Part shown: piece after piece, positions 1 to 10,314 of the stretch
Position numbering within the stretch: position 1 is the first letter of the stretch
How the letters are laid out: every line of letters begins with the position of its first letter
Origin: Tetrapyrgos nigripes
Lineage: Eukaryota > Basidiomycota > Agaricomycetes > Agaricales > Campanellaceae
Direction of reading: 5' to 3'
Assembly (NCBI GenBank): GCA_013368315.1
Contig: JAACJM010000079.1
Coordinates: forward strand, 186,001 to 250,000
DNA: 64,000 bases
Program-made: the position numbers and the translations under genes
The notes under the pieces: model-generated
Told to the model about the DNA's origin: nothing
What the model saw: the letters and a program-made list of their open reading frames with translations, nothing else
Databases searched by the model: none

Positions 1-113
1 AACGGTTCAGGGCCTACTGAATACATCTGTGTATGCAGACTGTATTGGCGATGATGGACTGACTCATTCTATGATTATTGCAATAATAGGTCCTTCGTGA
101 CGGCATTCCATAG

Positions 114-120
114 TATAAAG
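114..120 (+). promoter_or_regulatory. TATA box of ligase copy 1
   Basis: TATAAAG lies about 55 nt upstream of the ATG at 174. The same box, spacing and flanking bases occur before the other two ligase copies, and similarity among the three upstream regions extends at least 150 nt further, so the promoter was duplicated with the gene. Confidence 0.6.
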
Positions 121-173
121 TGCGAGGATGTTAATCCACCTCAGTAGGCTCCCCAAGCTCGATACAAGTCACT

Positions 174-2363
174 ATGCCTTCTCACTCACCTTTGTACCCG
201 CCTGTTGACAAGCTTTCTACTCAGCTCTCTATTCCCGAACTACTGGACTTCCACCTGACGAATAACCCAGACTTCCCGCTCTACGTCTTTGCCAACGATG
301 ATAGCGGTTCTCAAACGGAGATTTCAATGCTCGAGTACATTCGTGCAGCTCATAGGGCTGGAGCCCCCATTCGTGCCAATGGTAGCTCTCGACCTGGAGA
401 AATCGTCGCTATTGTTGCTCTTCTCGACGCCATTGTTTATTCTGCCATAATCAGCGGAATGATGAAGGTTGGATTGGTGGTGAGCAGCAACGTGGTGAAT
501 TAACTCTACACCTCAACTCATGTTATTCTTCAGCCATTCCCAATTTCTACCTTCCTGTCTCCTGATGCAATCGCCAAGATGCTCCAAGTGAACAATGTCC
601 GTCGCGTTATTACAACTAATTCTACCCTCCCGGATTTCCTTGCTAGTATCCGAGAGAAACTCGACCCCACATACGAGTGTGTTTTCGAGGAAGCACCCGG
701 CCTCTCGGATCTTTACCCCAAGCTAGGGAAAGAAAAAGCCGAAGATGACTTCTTCCCTTTATCAGACCTACCTTCAAGCCTCTCCGACGAAGATCTAGCC
801 ATGTGCATCCATTCCTCAGGATCCACCGGATTGCCCAAGGCTATCCGATTCACACATCGTGCTCTCAAAACTCTAGCTACTACCTGTCAGTACTCTCCCC
901 TCGCTCCTTCACTTTTTAGGACTGAGCCTTCTTTGATCGCAGACCTTGTCCGAGAAACCCGTAACTGGGAGAGTCCTATTCGTTTCTCTGGCTTTGGGTT
1001 GTTGCTCTTCCACGCAACAGGAATTGGCTGTTACATCACGTCAGGACTGTCCGGTCCAATTACTGTAGCTCTTTTTCCTCCTACGGTGACGAATCCTGAT
1101 GAAGTACCTATCGTTGCTACACCTGAAAACACTATTCAACACCTCGAACGCACAAAAGCAACAGCATCGTTTATTCCTCCCAGCTTTTTCAGTAGTTTTA
1201 CGCGGTCTGAGAAAGCGATCGAAGTTTTGAGAAAGCTGGTCTTTGTGGTGAGCATTCTGCGCTTATACTTCAAGGTCTGACTCTGATTTTACTACAAAAT
1301 AACATGTGCACAGAGCACTGCAGGTGGTTTTATCCCAACCAGTGCAGGCGATCACTTGGTGTCTTCGGGAGTCCGTTTGCGCGTCGTATTTGCAGGGACA
1401 GAGATTGCGGTACCTTCCTTACTCTCGCTTGAAGATCTGGACCCTCAGGATTGGAATGCTTTTGCCTTTTCCAAACATATAAAGGTTAGGTGGATTCCTC
1501 ATGGAGAAGGACTGTTCCGTTGTCAATTCCTGGTGTGTATTCTCTGCTTATCCGAGCTGGCTAACTTATTTGCTCGCCACTTACTGTCTTCTCCTATTCA
1601 CTGCAGACATCAGACACCTATCAACCTTCCGTCGAGAACTTGCCAAATGAAAAAGGGTATGAAGGAAATGATCTCTTTGCACCTCATCCTACTAAAGAAG
1701 GCTTCTGGAGAATGTAAGTCGTCTAGGCTTCGTCAACTTTCTTGTCCCAACTGCTATTTGACGGTCATTTACAGTGTCGGCCGCATTGATGATGTTGTAG
1801 TTCAAGCAAATGGTCAAAAGACACTACCAGGCCCGATAGAGGACGCCATTCTGTCTAGTGACTTGTAAAGTGTCTTTTTTTTATAGCCTTGAACCAGGGC
1901 TTCTTACACTCTTGGTCTCCTTCCTCTCTTAGGGTACAAGGCGCCGTCGTATTCGGTCGTCTGCACGTTCATCTCGGCGTATTGGTAGAGCTTTCTCCTG
2001 GAAATGGGATTGACGCGAATTTGAACAGTCAAGTTGAGCGAATCCGGGAGCAGATTTGGTCAGTCTTTCTCCCTCCGGTCCATCCATGACTCGGGATACT
2101 AACGGATACACGCAGGCCTATCCTCGAAAAGACGAACAAGGTTCTACCTCAGTATAGCCAGATCTGTAAGGAGATGATTCTGATTGCTTCCAACGACAAG
2201 CCGCTCCCTCAGAGCTGCGAAAGGGACGGTCAATAAAGCAGCTTCACTCAAGTTGTACGAAAAGGAGATTGAGGATATGTGAGTTACCTGCTTGGTCGTG
2301 ATATGCGAGTATGTCTGACCGCGACTCTCTGACACCAGATATGCCGCGGCAGGACTTGATTAG
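174..2363 (+). pseudogene. Stand-alone adenylating (AMP-binding) ligase, copy 1, frameshifted near the 3' end
   Basis: Eight exons follow the same plan as the two intact paralogues in this window: 174-479, 534-1247, 1314-1532, 1607-1713, 1775-1864, 1933-2058, 2116-2278 and 2339-2363. The product is an ANL-superfamily adenylation domain like those of fungal NRPS-like enzymes, expected to activate a carboxylic acid with ATP. Visible core motifs are SSGSTGLPKA (P-loop), the AGTE stretch and GRIDDVVVQ. No carrier or reductase domain follows. The in-frame TAA at about 501 lies inside intron 1 and is harmless. One extra base in exon 7 (about 2209, CTCCCTCAG against CTCCCCAG in both sisters) shifts the frame and stops translation at 2234-2236, removing the region around the expected A10 lysine. 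Exon 7 is 163 nt here and 162 nt in both sisters. Probably non-functional; a base-call error is the main alternative. Confidence 0.8.
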
Positions 2364-2939
2364 GCAGTTAGCGCAAATCAAGGAGTATTAGATTTTAGCA
2401 ACTTCATGGTCAACCTGAGAATAAGATGAGCTCTAGACCCAATAAATAGCATTCTGCCATGCAATATGGCAAATAGTAAGATCAAGTGTCCACCAATACA
2501 AATGAGACCAAATTACTCACTAGAGCTGGATCCTACATTACAGCTGAAGGATGTTACAAGGAGGAATGAACTCTCAAAGGAGAAGAGTATCCAATGTCAC
2601 TGTCAATGAATTTGGACGAGCTCTGAGGAAACATGGGGTCATTCATGCAAAAGATGCCACGAAAGCGAACCAAGGATGAAGAACTTCATGTACAGTATAG
2701 AGATACAACAAGATTTGTGTAGCGGTGTGTAGAAGTGTAATTCTGCAGGAAAACAAACGAAACGACAACATACAGCCAGAGCAGAGCCTTCGACAATCTC
2801 TTCAACTTCATCGAAAAAACACGAGACGACTGGTGCCGAGTTTCAGCGCTTGTTGTCTGTCATCGAGTCACGTCAAACGCCCCGCCAAAGCCAACCTAAA
2901 CCGACCAGCCCAGACCGTTATCAGAATCTTCAATCTCGC
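2364..2939. other. Intergenic, 3' ends of ligase copy 1 and Hub1 face each other
   Basis: No supported gene was seen in this 576-nt stretch. It is the convergent 3' space between the first ligase copy and Hub1. Confidence 0.5.
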
Positions 2940-3474
2940 TCAGTACATCTCCAAACTCATTCCGTCGTTAATCTCATAGTCTGAGAGTGTAATGTGGTCT
3001 TTGTAGATCGTGTACCTGCAGAGGATGGAAAGACCAGTCCGGTCTGTAGTCAGCGTCATGACGCCACAGATGAGTGAAGCAGACACACCATTTCTTGAGC
3101 TGGATCTTTGAAGCATCCGTACCGGTCTGCGCAGCAATGAGTTTCTTTAAATCGCCGACGGTGTCGTCTGGGCTGCACTTTACTCGGACTTTCGGTGTCA
3201 AGTCAAGAGAAATCGATTGAAGGTTTGAGATGTTTTGAAGTGACGGTTGTGCAAGTATATGCATAGGGTTTGTAGTGTGAATGATCCAACAGGAGGCCAA
3301 GGGTAAGAAACGGGGTGTACGAAACAGTTCGTAAGTGAAATGTCCAGTAATCGGGTAGGGACGACATACCTTTGCGTCCAAGACGGTCATTGGCAATGAC
3401 CTGTTAAGAGTGAAAATATTATCAGACAATCTGGACAGACTGATAGAAGGAGAACATACTTCAATAAGAGCCAT
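2940..3474 (-). CDS. hub1: Ubiquitin-like splicing modifier Hub1/UBL5
   Basis: Four exons (3460-3474, 3370-3400, 3089-3188, 2940-3015) give exactly 73 residues, the usual Hub1/UBL5 length. The protein starts [20 protein letters not shown], continues through [12 protein letters not shown] and LKKWYTIYKDH, and ends in EMY. In this family the tail ends in a double tyrosine or Tyr plus one residue rather than a ubiquitin-type diglycine, and the protein binds spliceosomal partners (Snu66/Prp38 class) without being conjugated. Each splice phase fits the family sequence. The first coding exon is only 15 nt and the second 31 nt, and intron 2 (3189-3369, 181 nt) is long for this locus. The gene is nuclear housekeeping and single copy in the window. 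Identification is firm. Confidence 0.95.
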
Positions 3475-3683
3475 GAGTGAGAGTAGCAGACAAACTCGCA
3501 AATCAGACCGAGAAAGGAAACACTGCTGAATCAGCAATTTACGAGCGCCTATCGACGTCGACCTCAAAGTCAAGGCAAACTCCTAGGCATTCACTATCAC
3601 TATCTTGTCTTTTCAGTGCTAGGTTTCTTGGCTTCTGAGCTGGGTTGTCATTTCCCAGAGCTGCGTCTCTCCCAGAAGTCTCC

Positions 3684-3915
3684 ATGGACATTAACACGCG
3701 CGATTTCTATGGCGTTCAAGCGTTGCTGCAACCTGGTCCGAGATCTACGCAACATCTAATAAGTATGTACCTACGCGTTTCATACATATTCCCACCCATT
3801 TATTGGGTGCTAGCGCTCGCAAAAATATGCTGATGCAGATCGCAGTTTCTTCACACCGCTTTCTTTTTACTGCCCTCGTCCTCGTCCTGCAGAAGTTGCG
3901 CAAGGACCCACTTGA
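3684..3915 (+). CDS. Possible small two-exon gene, hypothetical
   Basis: ATG at 3684 opens MDINTRDFYGVQALLQPGP, runs to 3762, and a GTATGT donor joins a GATGCAG acceptor so that exon 2 (3839-3915) stays in frame to a TGA, giving 51 residues. The ATG lies 210 nt from the divergent Hub1 start, which would suit a shared promoter. I recognise no family. The real gene may be longer with further introns, or this may be chance. Confidence 0.25.
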
Positions 3916-4215
3916 CGGGGCTTCCAGCTGCCAGCTATCTTACGGTCTCTGTTCTCTCATTGGCTTTGTTACACAGACGTTTGTCCTGCCTCCTTCCAAA
4001 ATTGTTAGAAACCCCTTGAAACGGGTTTGAAGACAAACGCGTTCTAGGGACCATCCATGTGCGTGGTGAGTACGTAGCGTTTTATTCTCTTTCACCTTAG
4101 GCAGAGCTTTGCGCTCTCGTTGGTCGACCTTTCATATCTTGTTCATAGTGACGCGTTGGAAATTACATTCTAATATCCGTTCCTTCGATCCAGGAACCAC
4201 TGAGGACTTCCCAAG
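3916..4215. other. Intergenic before the fucosyltransferase-like gene
   Basis: No supported gene was seen. It contains pyrimidine-rich tracts of the kind found upstream of basidiomycete starts and no clear TATA box. Confidence 0.4.
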
Positions 4216-5945
4216 ATGCTGTCGCGTCTCAATTTTCTGCGAGGGTACCAACACCTACAGAACCATGATGATGAGCATAGTTACCCAATCCCTATGTCAA
4301 GACTACCCTCTTCAACCCGGCCCTACCACCCGCCTTATTCTGGACGCTCCAGCGTACTCAAAATGGCCTTGCGTCACTTATCTTTCCGACAAATAGCTAT
4401 CCTCGCAGCCGGTGTTTTCCTGCTAATATGTGGAATTATATTATCCTCGGGCATTCCACCTTGTTATGACGATATCTGGCAATATGAGAGGAGTCTTCCG
4501 CAGTATAATTTGACTGAGGCATTAGCAGATGTGAAGTCTGGGAAGAGGAAGTACCTGTGGTTTGAGAAGAATGTGGAAGGAAGAGGGTTAAACAATGTTT
4601 TACAAGAAGCGTGAGTCCCTTGGTCGATGCTAGTGTTTTTTCCCCTGCTAACAAGCATATTGAACAAACCAGACTGATCATGAACTACGTAGCATACTCG
4701 ACAAATCGTGCATTCGTTTTCGAAGATTATGTCTGGTCCAAAAACTCGCCATTTTCGTCCACCGTTTCTGAGTGGTCTCTGACACCGTCAAGGACACCGT
4801 TATCGGCTTTCATATCGGGGCCTACAACGGGCGGTCCATTTGGAAGGGATAGTTCTATTGCGACACGTTCTGTTCATCTGGATTTCTTCAATTCGGTGTG
4901 TCCACCCAGCGCACGTACCGTCGTTAGCTCAGCCGACTCTCCAACGGATTCAGGAGGAAAAGAACTGGTAGATTGGTGGGTGGATAAGCTTTCGAGTGTC
5001 GAATCGGACCCATGCGTAGTGGTAGATTCTTCCAAAGAGATATTTGATTTCCAGTGAGCAGTGTTTTCCGTCTAAGCTGATCTCCACCAACATTTACTTT
5101 CTTTACAGCTTCTTCGGCTCCTCCAAGCACGTCGTATCTGTCTTCGAGCTCCTGCGTCGTTCTCCCATTCTCACCGACTTTTCATGGTCTCCCCTTGTCC
5201 TGTCCGCCATCCTTCGCAATTTCGCTATCTTCAACCCACCCAATCTCAAAGACCTCCACGGTACTTCTCAGCACGCTACCATGAAAGGCTTAGTTGCAGT
5301 TCACCTCCGCAGGGGCGACTTTCAAGGACACTGTAAACATCTTTTCAAATATCGTTCGCTATACATGGGGTTAAACACCTACCCTGGTATCTTGGATTCA
5401 TTTGATCCAGAAGTCCACCTCAGAGAAGCAATGGCAGCAGACAAAATCGAAGGTCATCAACGAAATGAAGATAGAGAGAACGATATCCTCAGACCGTACT
5501 ACCAGAAACACTGTTTTCCCTCTATCGAGCAGATTGTCCAGCGTTTACGGGTCATCAGGGAGGAGAATCCGGGTTCCAATCTGAACAGAGTGTACGCGTT
5601 GTCGAACGGACATGCCTCTTGGTTACGTGAGCTAGGAAGGCAGCTGAAGGCGGATGGATGGGGAGATGTAAAGAGTACGATTGACCTGAGGTTGGATGGA
5701 CAGCAAAAGTATGTTTCAGGAGCGATTGATATGGCGATTGCGGAGAAAGCAGAAGTGTTTGTTGGGAATGGGGTGAGTGGGTTTTCTTTGGTTCTTGAAG
5801 AATTTGTGTTCTTTGTTTCGCCTGAGGCTGGTTGCTGACTGTCCTTTTTGTTTTGGTTTTTTGGTAGTTCTCAAGTTTGTCGTCGGATGTTGTCATGTTT
5901 CGGTTAACGGAAGGGATACCTGCCAGCTCTAACCATTTCTTGTAG
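4216..5945 (+). CDS. Type II membrane O-fucosyltransferase-like protein
   Basis: Four exons (4216-4610, 4673-5053, 5109-5772, 5868-5945) encode 505 residues. A basic, polar N-terminal tail of about 58 residues precedes one membrane segment (around residues 62-82, IAILAAGVFLLICGIILSSG), so the catalytic part should face the Golgi or ER lumen. Landmarks typical of the basidiomycete GDP-fucose O-fucosyltransferase-like family are GLNNVLQEALIMNYVAYST near the start of the lumenal part, the HLRRGDF motif with a following HC (GDP-fucose binding region), and the C-terminal GNGFSSLSSDVVMFRL. Introns are consensus, with branch-point-like GCTAAC in intron 1. An ATG at 4363 just before the membrane segment is an alternative start. 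The acceptor substrate is unknown. Gene looks intact. Confidence 0.85.
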
Positions 5946-6238
5946 TATGACTGGTCTGCTCTCAGTGTCTTCGGCTTGTGGATTTGTATGTCTTTCTGTG
6001 CAAATGCAATATGGCACACATCATTTCAATGATCGCTGTTACTGTCTGTCTAGGAGAGACTAAGTGCTTCCTTTCTCGGCCTGATAAGCCAGGTATCCAT
6101 GCTTCATATGCTCCTCTTTGGCACAGATGCTCGAGACTAAGATATATAGATTGAAACTTTTACTGGAAGATTTCTGAGCACCGTGAAGTTGACCGTGAAG
6201 TTGCTAAAATCTAATACTCCTTGATTTGCGCTAACCGC

Positions 6239-8429
6239 CTAATCAAGTCCTGCCGTAGTATATCTGGTGTTAGAGAATCGGAGTCAGACATACTCGCATA
6301 CGACAACCAAGCAGGCAACTCACATATCCTCAATCTCCTTTTCGTACAACTTGAGTGAAGCTGCTCTATTGACCGTCCCTTTCGCAGCTCTGGGGAGCGG
6401 CTTGTCGTTGGAAGCGATCAGAATCATCTCCTTACAGATTTGGCTATACTGAGGTAGAACCTTGTTCGTCTTGTCGAGGATAGGCCTGCGTGTATCCGTT
6501 AGTATTCCGAGTCATGAATGGACCGGGAGGGAGAAAAAGACTGACCAAATCTGCTCCCGGATTCGCTCAACTTGACTGTTGGAATTCACGTCAATCTCAT
6601 TTCCAGAAGAAAGCTCTATCAATACACCGAGATGAACGTGCTGATGACCGAATACGACGGCGCCTTGTGCCCTAAGAGAGGAAGGAGACCAAGACTGTAA
6701 GAAGCAGTGGTTCGAGGCTATGAAAAAGACACTTTACAAGTCACTAGACAGAACGGCGTCCTCTATCGGGCCTGGTAGTGTCTTTTGACCATTGGTTTGA
6801 ACTATAACGTCATCGATGCGGCCGACACTGTAAATGACCGTCAAATCAGTAGTTGGGACAAGAAAGTTGACAAAGCCTACTTACATTCTCCAGAAGCCTT
6901 CTTTAGTAGGATGAGGTGCAAAGAGATCATTTCCTTCATACCCTTTTTCATTTGGCAAGTTCTCGACGGAAGGTTGATAGGTGTCTGATGTCTGCAGTGA
7001 ATAGGAGAAGACAGTAAGCGGCGAGCAAATTAGCCAGCTCGGAAAACCAGAGAATACACACCAGGAATTGACAACGGAACAGTCCCTCTCCATGAGGAAT
7101 CCACCTAACTTTTGTCTGTTTGGAAAAGGCAAAAACATTCCAATCCTGAGGGTCCAGATCTTCAAGCGAGAGTAAGGAGGGTACTCCAATCTCTGTCCCT
7201 GCAAATACGACGCGCAAACGGACTCCCGAAGACACCAAGTGATCGCCTGTTGTGGTTGGGATAAATCCGCCTGCAGTGTTCTGTGCACATGCCATTCCGT
7301 AATAAAATCAGATTCAGTCATCATACACCCAGACCTTGAAGTGTAAGCGCAGAATGCTCACCACAAAGACCAGCTTTCTCAAAACTTCGATCGCTTTCTC
7401 AGACCGCGTAAAACTGCTGAAAAAACTGGGAGGAATAAACGATGCTGTTGCTTTTGTGCGTTCGAGGTGTTGAACAGTGTTTTCAGGTGTAGCAACGATA
7501 GGTACTTCATTAGGCTTCGTCACTGTAGGAGGGAAAAGAGCTACAGTAATTGGACCGGACAGTGCTGACGTGATGTAACAGCCAATTCCTGTTGCGTGGA
7601 AGAGCAACAACCCAAAGCCAGAGAAACGAATAGGACTCTCCCAGTTACGGGTTTCTCGGACAAGGTCTGCGATCAAAGAAGGCTCAGTCATGAAAAGTGA
7701 AGGAGCGAGTGGAGAGTACTGACAGGAATTAGCTAGGGTTTTGAGAGCACGATGTGTGAATCGGATAGCCTTGGGCAATCCGGTGGATCCTGAGGAATGG
7801 ATGCACATGGCTAGATCTTCGTCGGAGAGGCAAGGTAGGTCTGACAATGGGGAGAAGTCATCTTCGGCTTTTTCTTTCCCTAGCTTGGAGTAAAGATCCG
7901 AGAGGCCGGGCGCTTCCTCGAAAACACACTCGTATGTGGGATCGAGTTTCTCTCGGATACTAGCAAGGAAATCCGGGAGGGTAGAATTAGTTGTGATAAC
8001 GCGACGGACATTGTTCACTTGGAGCATCTTGGCGATTGCATCAGGGGACAGGAAGGTAGAAATTGGGAATGGCTGAAGAGTAACATGAGTTGAGGTGTAA
8101 CAATTCACCACGTTGCTACTCACCACCAGTCCAACCTTCATCATTCCGGTGATTATGGCAGAATAAACGACGGCATCGAGAAGAGCGACAATAGCGACAA
8201 TTTCTCCAGGTTGAGAGCTACCATTGGCACGAATGGCGGCTCCGGCTCTATGAGCTGCGCGAATGTACTCGAGCATTGAAACTTCCGTTTGAGAACCGCT
8301 ATCATCGTTGGCAAAAACGTAAAGCGGGAAGTCCGGATTATTCGCCAGGTGGAAGTCCAGCAGTTCGGGAATAGAGAGCTGAGTAGAAAGCTTGTCAACG
8401 GGGGGGTACGAGGGTGAGTGAGAAGGCAT
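6239..8429 (-). CDS. Stand-alone adenylating (AMP-binding) ligase, copy 2, intact
   Basis: Eight exons read on the minus strand (8124-8429, 7362-8072, 7062-7280, 6885-6991, 6738-6827, 6546-6671, 6324-6485, 6239-6263) give 581 residues ending AGLD. Core adenylation motifs are SSGSTGLPKAIRFTHRA, AGTEIG, GRIDDVIVQ and a KGTVNRA segment that fits the A10 lysine. After the exon 1/2 junction the protein reads GLVPFPIST, a hallmark of fungal NRPS-like adenylation domains. The protein stops where NRPS-like enzymes would go on to a carrier domain, so it is an A-domain-only enzyme: a free acyl-AMP or acyl-CoA ligase is possible and the substrate is unknown. Intron 1 is 51 nt and stop-free, so its retention would add 17 residues in frame. 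Confidence 0.85.
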
Positions 8430-8478
8430 GATGACTTTTGTCGAGCTTGGGGAGACTGAAGTGAGTAACGACCTTGCA

Positions 8479-8485
8479 CTTTATA
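8479..8485 (-). promoter_or_regulatory. TATA box of ligase copy 2
   Basis: TATAAAG on the minus strand, about 50 nt upstream of the ATG at 8429, at the same place as in copies 1 and 3. Confidence 0.6.
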
Positions 8486-9229
8486 CCACTCTGGAATGCT
8501 GTGAAGGCTACAGAGGAGATGAAGTCGGACCTCCGCTCGGCCCATTATCGCAATAATTATAGAATGAGCGTATAATGTGAACGATCATCGATTCAGCGGT
8601 GGACAGGTATGAGTCAGTCCACCATCGCCAATATAGTCTGCAAAAAAGATGTATTCAGTAGGGCCGTGAATGTCGCATGTTCGACAGTACTGCGACGGCA
8701 AATCTTGACTGTACCGTCTGTGTGCAGAAATAGACGGCGCGGTACGGTATGCAATATGGCCAATTTGGTTTCATACCAGTCTGGTTATCAAGTATTTCCT
8801 GGTGCCTACAGCATCAAAGAGTGCCCTTGCAAAACTAAGGCTTGGAAAAAGCAAGCACTCCGTCGTCGTCGGTTAAACAGGACGAGGTTTTGGAGCAAAT
8901 CCGCGCGTTACGGTGTGATTGTCACGTTCTGCCTACTGATCACTTCCTTCGTTGGCTATCAGAGTTGATTATTTCATTTCATTTCATATCAGAGTCCCGG
9001 GGACGAAGGCGTCAGTCTATCCGTAGACATAATGTGTAATACTTAGTTGTAGATTACGCTGGGATGCTTCCCGGACCCGGTGCGTCATCTCGTGGGCCTA
9101 AGCCGGTCATACTTAAACAACAACTCCTCCAATAAGTAGCTATCCTACTTATACGTCTCTGTCCTTGACCTGTTCTATTCTTTTCTTTTCTTTCCCAATC
9201 TGTTATAACGTCAATGATCGGTCAATTCA
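8486..9229. other. Intergenic; duplicated ligase upstream region, then unassigned sequence
   Basis: About 8500-8660 is an inverted match to the regions before ligase copies 1 and 3, including a segment reading ATATTGGCGATG or near variants. The remainder shows no gene; open frames there lack recognisable content. Confidence 0.5.
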
Positions 9230-9636
9230 CTGGTAGGAGCCGAGTACATTGGTCAGGACTTTTTTTACATGTATGATGTAGACACCGTCCTTCAGAATAC
9301 GGCCACCTAATGTATAATCCACCCAGCCTATTGTCTTCCATTGCCATTGCCACCGGGCAACAAGGTACGACGTCGCAATCCCGTTGAGTTAGAGGAGGTA
9401 CAGATACAAGTGTAGGTGCCGAGTCTTTGCCTTCCTTTTTTCTGAAGAGGTCAGGACTCAGAGATAGACTGGGGTGATCGGACAGTCTCTTGAAGGAAGA
9501 AGAAGGCCGTGAACCATGCGACGATGGCGAACGTTGCTGGGACTGCACAAGCTAGAAGGTGGGGGTGCTGCTTGTGAAATTCCGAGTTACCGAATAGGTC
9601 GTTCGGAGGGATGTGCAAGAGCACCGTGACAAGATC
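9230..9636 (-). pseudogene. Internally deleted fragment of the MFS transporter gene
   Basis: This 0.4-kb stretch matches the 3' end of the transporter at 16024-16158 and then jumps, near 9366, to sequence matching 16903-17160. About 744 nt present in the intact copy are therefore missing. The frame encodes FKRLSDHPSLSLSPDLF-like sequence from the cytoplasmic loop joined to the last residues. All later membrane segments are lost, so it cannot make a transporter. It lies beside ligase copy 2, as the full transporter lies beside ligase copy 3, which points to one ancestral ligase-transporter block. Confidence 0.85.
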
Positions 9637-10118
9637 ACCGCCGTACGCGTCAACACCTCATCGCTGACATCCTCTATCCGACTTGTCAACTATCGGAGGA
9701 GTCGTTGTCATGGAGAAAGGAGACTCGTAGATGATATGTGTAACACGGAAACGGCGGGACGGTAAAGGATAGGCTGATAGCCAATATCGATGGGATGAAA
9801 AATGCGTCTTGTTGTGTCTTGGTAGGGCGAGAAGCGTGTTTGTGGTCTCCCAGTCGTTTGGAGGCAAGCTTGACGGGAAATGGTCATTGCTAAGGTCCTG
9901 GGCACAACTTCATCAACACCACATTTAATGCCCAGAACAACCATGAATGCTACTTGTACCGTGACCTGTACAACATTAGCCTAGTAGACAGGGTGGTTCC
10001 GTCTCCCTACATGACAGGTACACTGTAGTATGTACTTGATTGAAAACTAGTTGTACATACAAGTTTCTATACTGATAGTGAAAACTGAAATTGTACACGA
10101 TGATAAAGTCCGCTGTCT
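9637..10118. other. Intergenic between MFS fragment and first FunK1 gene
   Basis: No supported gene. The part next to 10119 (about 10030-10118) is nearly identical to the region after the second FunK1 gene (about 12590-12675), so it belongs to the duplicated kinase unit. Confidence 0.5.
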
Positions 10119-10314
10119 CTAAGACCTGTAGTCGTCGGGAACTAGGTCAAGAGGCTTCTCATACCAAGTGACCAAAGGTTCTCCTGCAAATCTTGACATC
10201 AGTGCTTTGAAGTTGTTGTAAGTGATGTGGCCATTTAAGGTGTGTTCATCCAAAGTAACCTCCTCCTCCTCGTCGTAGTCCTCATCCACAACCTCCTCTT
10301 CCTCGTCCTCCTTG
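10119..10314 (-). pseudogene. Out-of-frame acidic tail of FunK1 gene A
   Basis: Read one frame away from the kinase, this stretch encodes an acidic EEEEVVDEDYDEEEE segment, then VTLDEHTLNGH and a C-terminal KPLDLVP-DDYRS ending at a TAG (10119-10121). Gene B carries the same tail in frame with its own C-terminal part. In gene A the kinase frame leaves this tail about 60 nt upstream and stops at 10315-10317, which indicates a one-base gain or two-base loss near 10370. Confidence 0.65.

Noticed and set aside
501..503. In-frame TAA in ligase copy 1 read as a nonsense mutation
   Set aside because: It lies inside intron 1 (480-533), which has a GTGAGC donor, a CTCAAC branch-like site and a CAG acceptor, and removing it gives the conserved GLVPFPIST.
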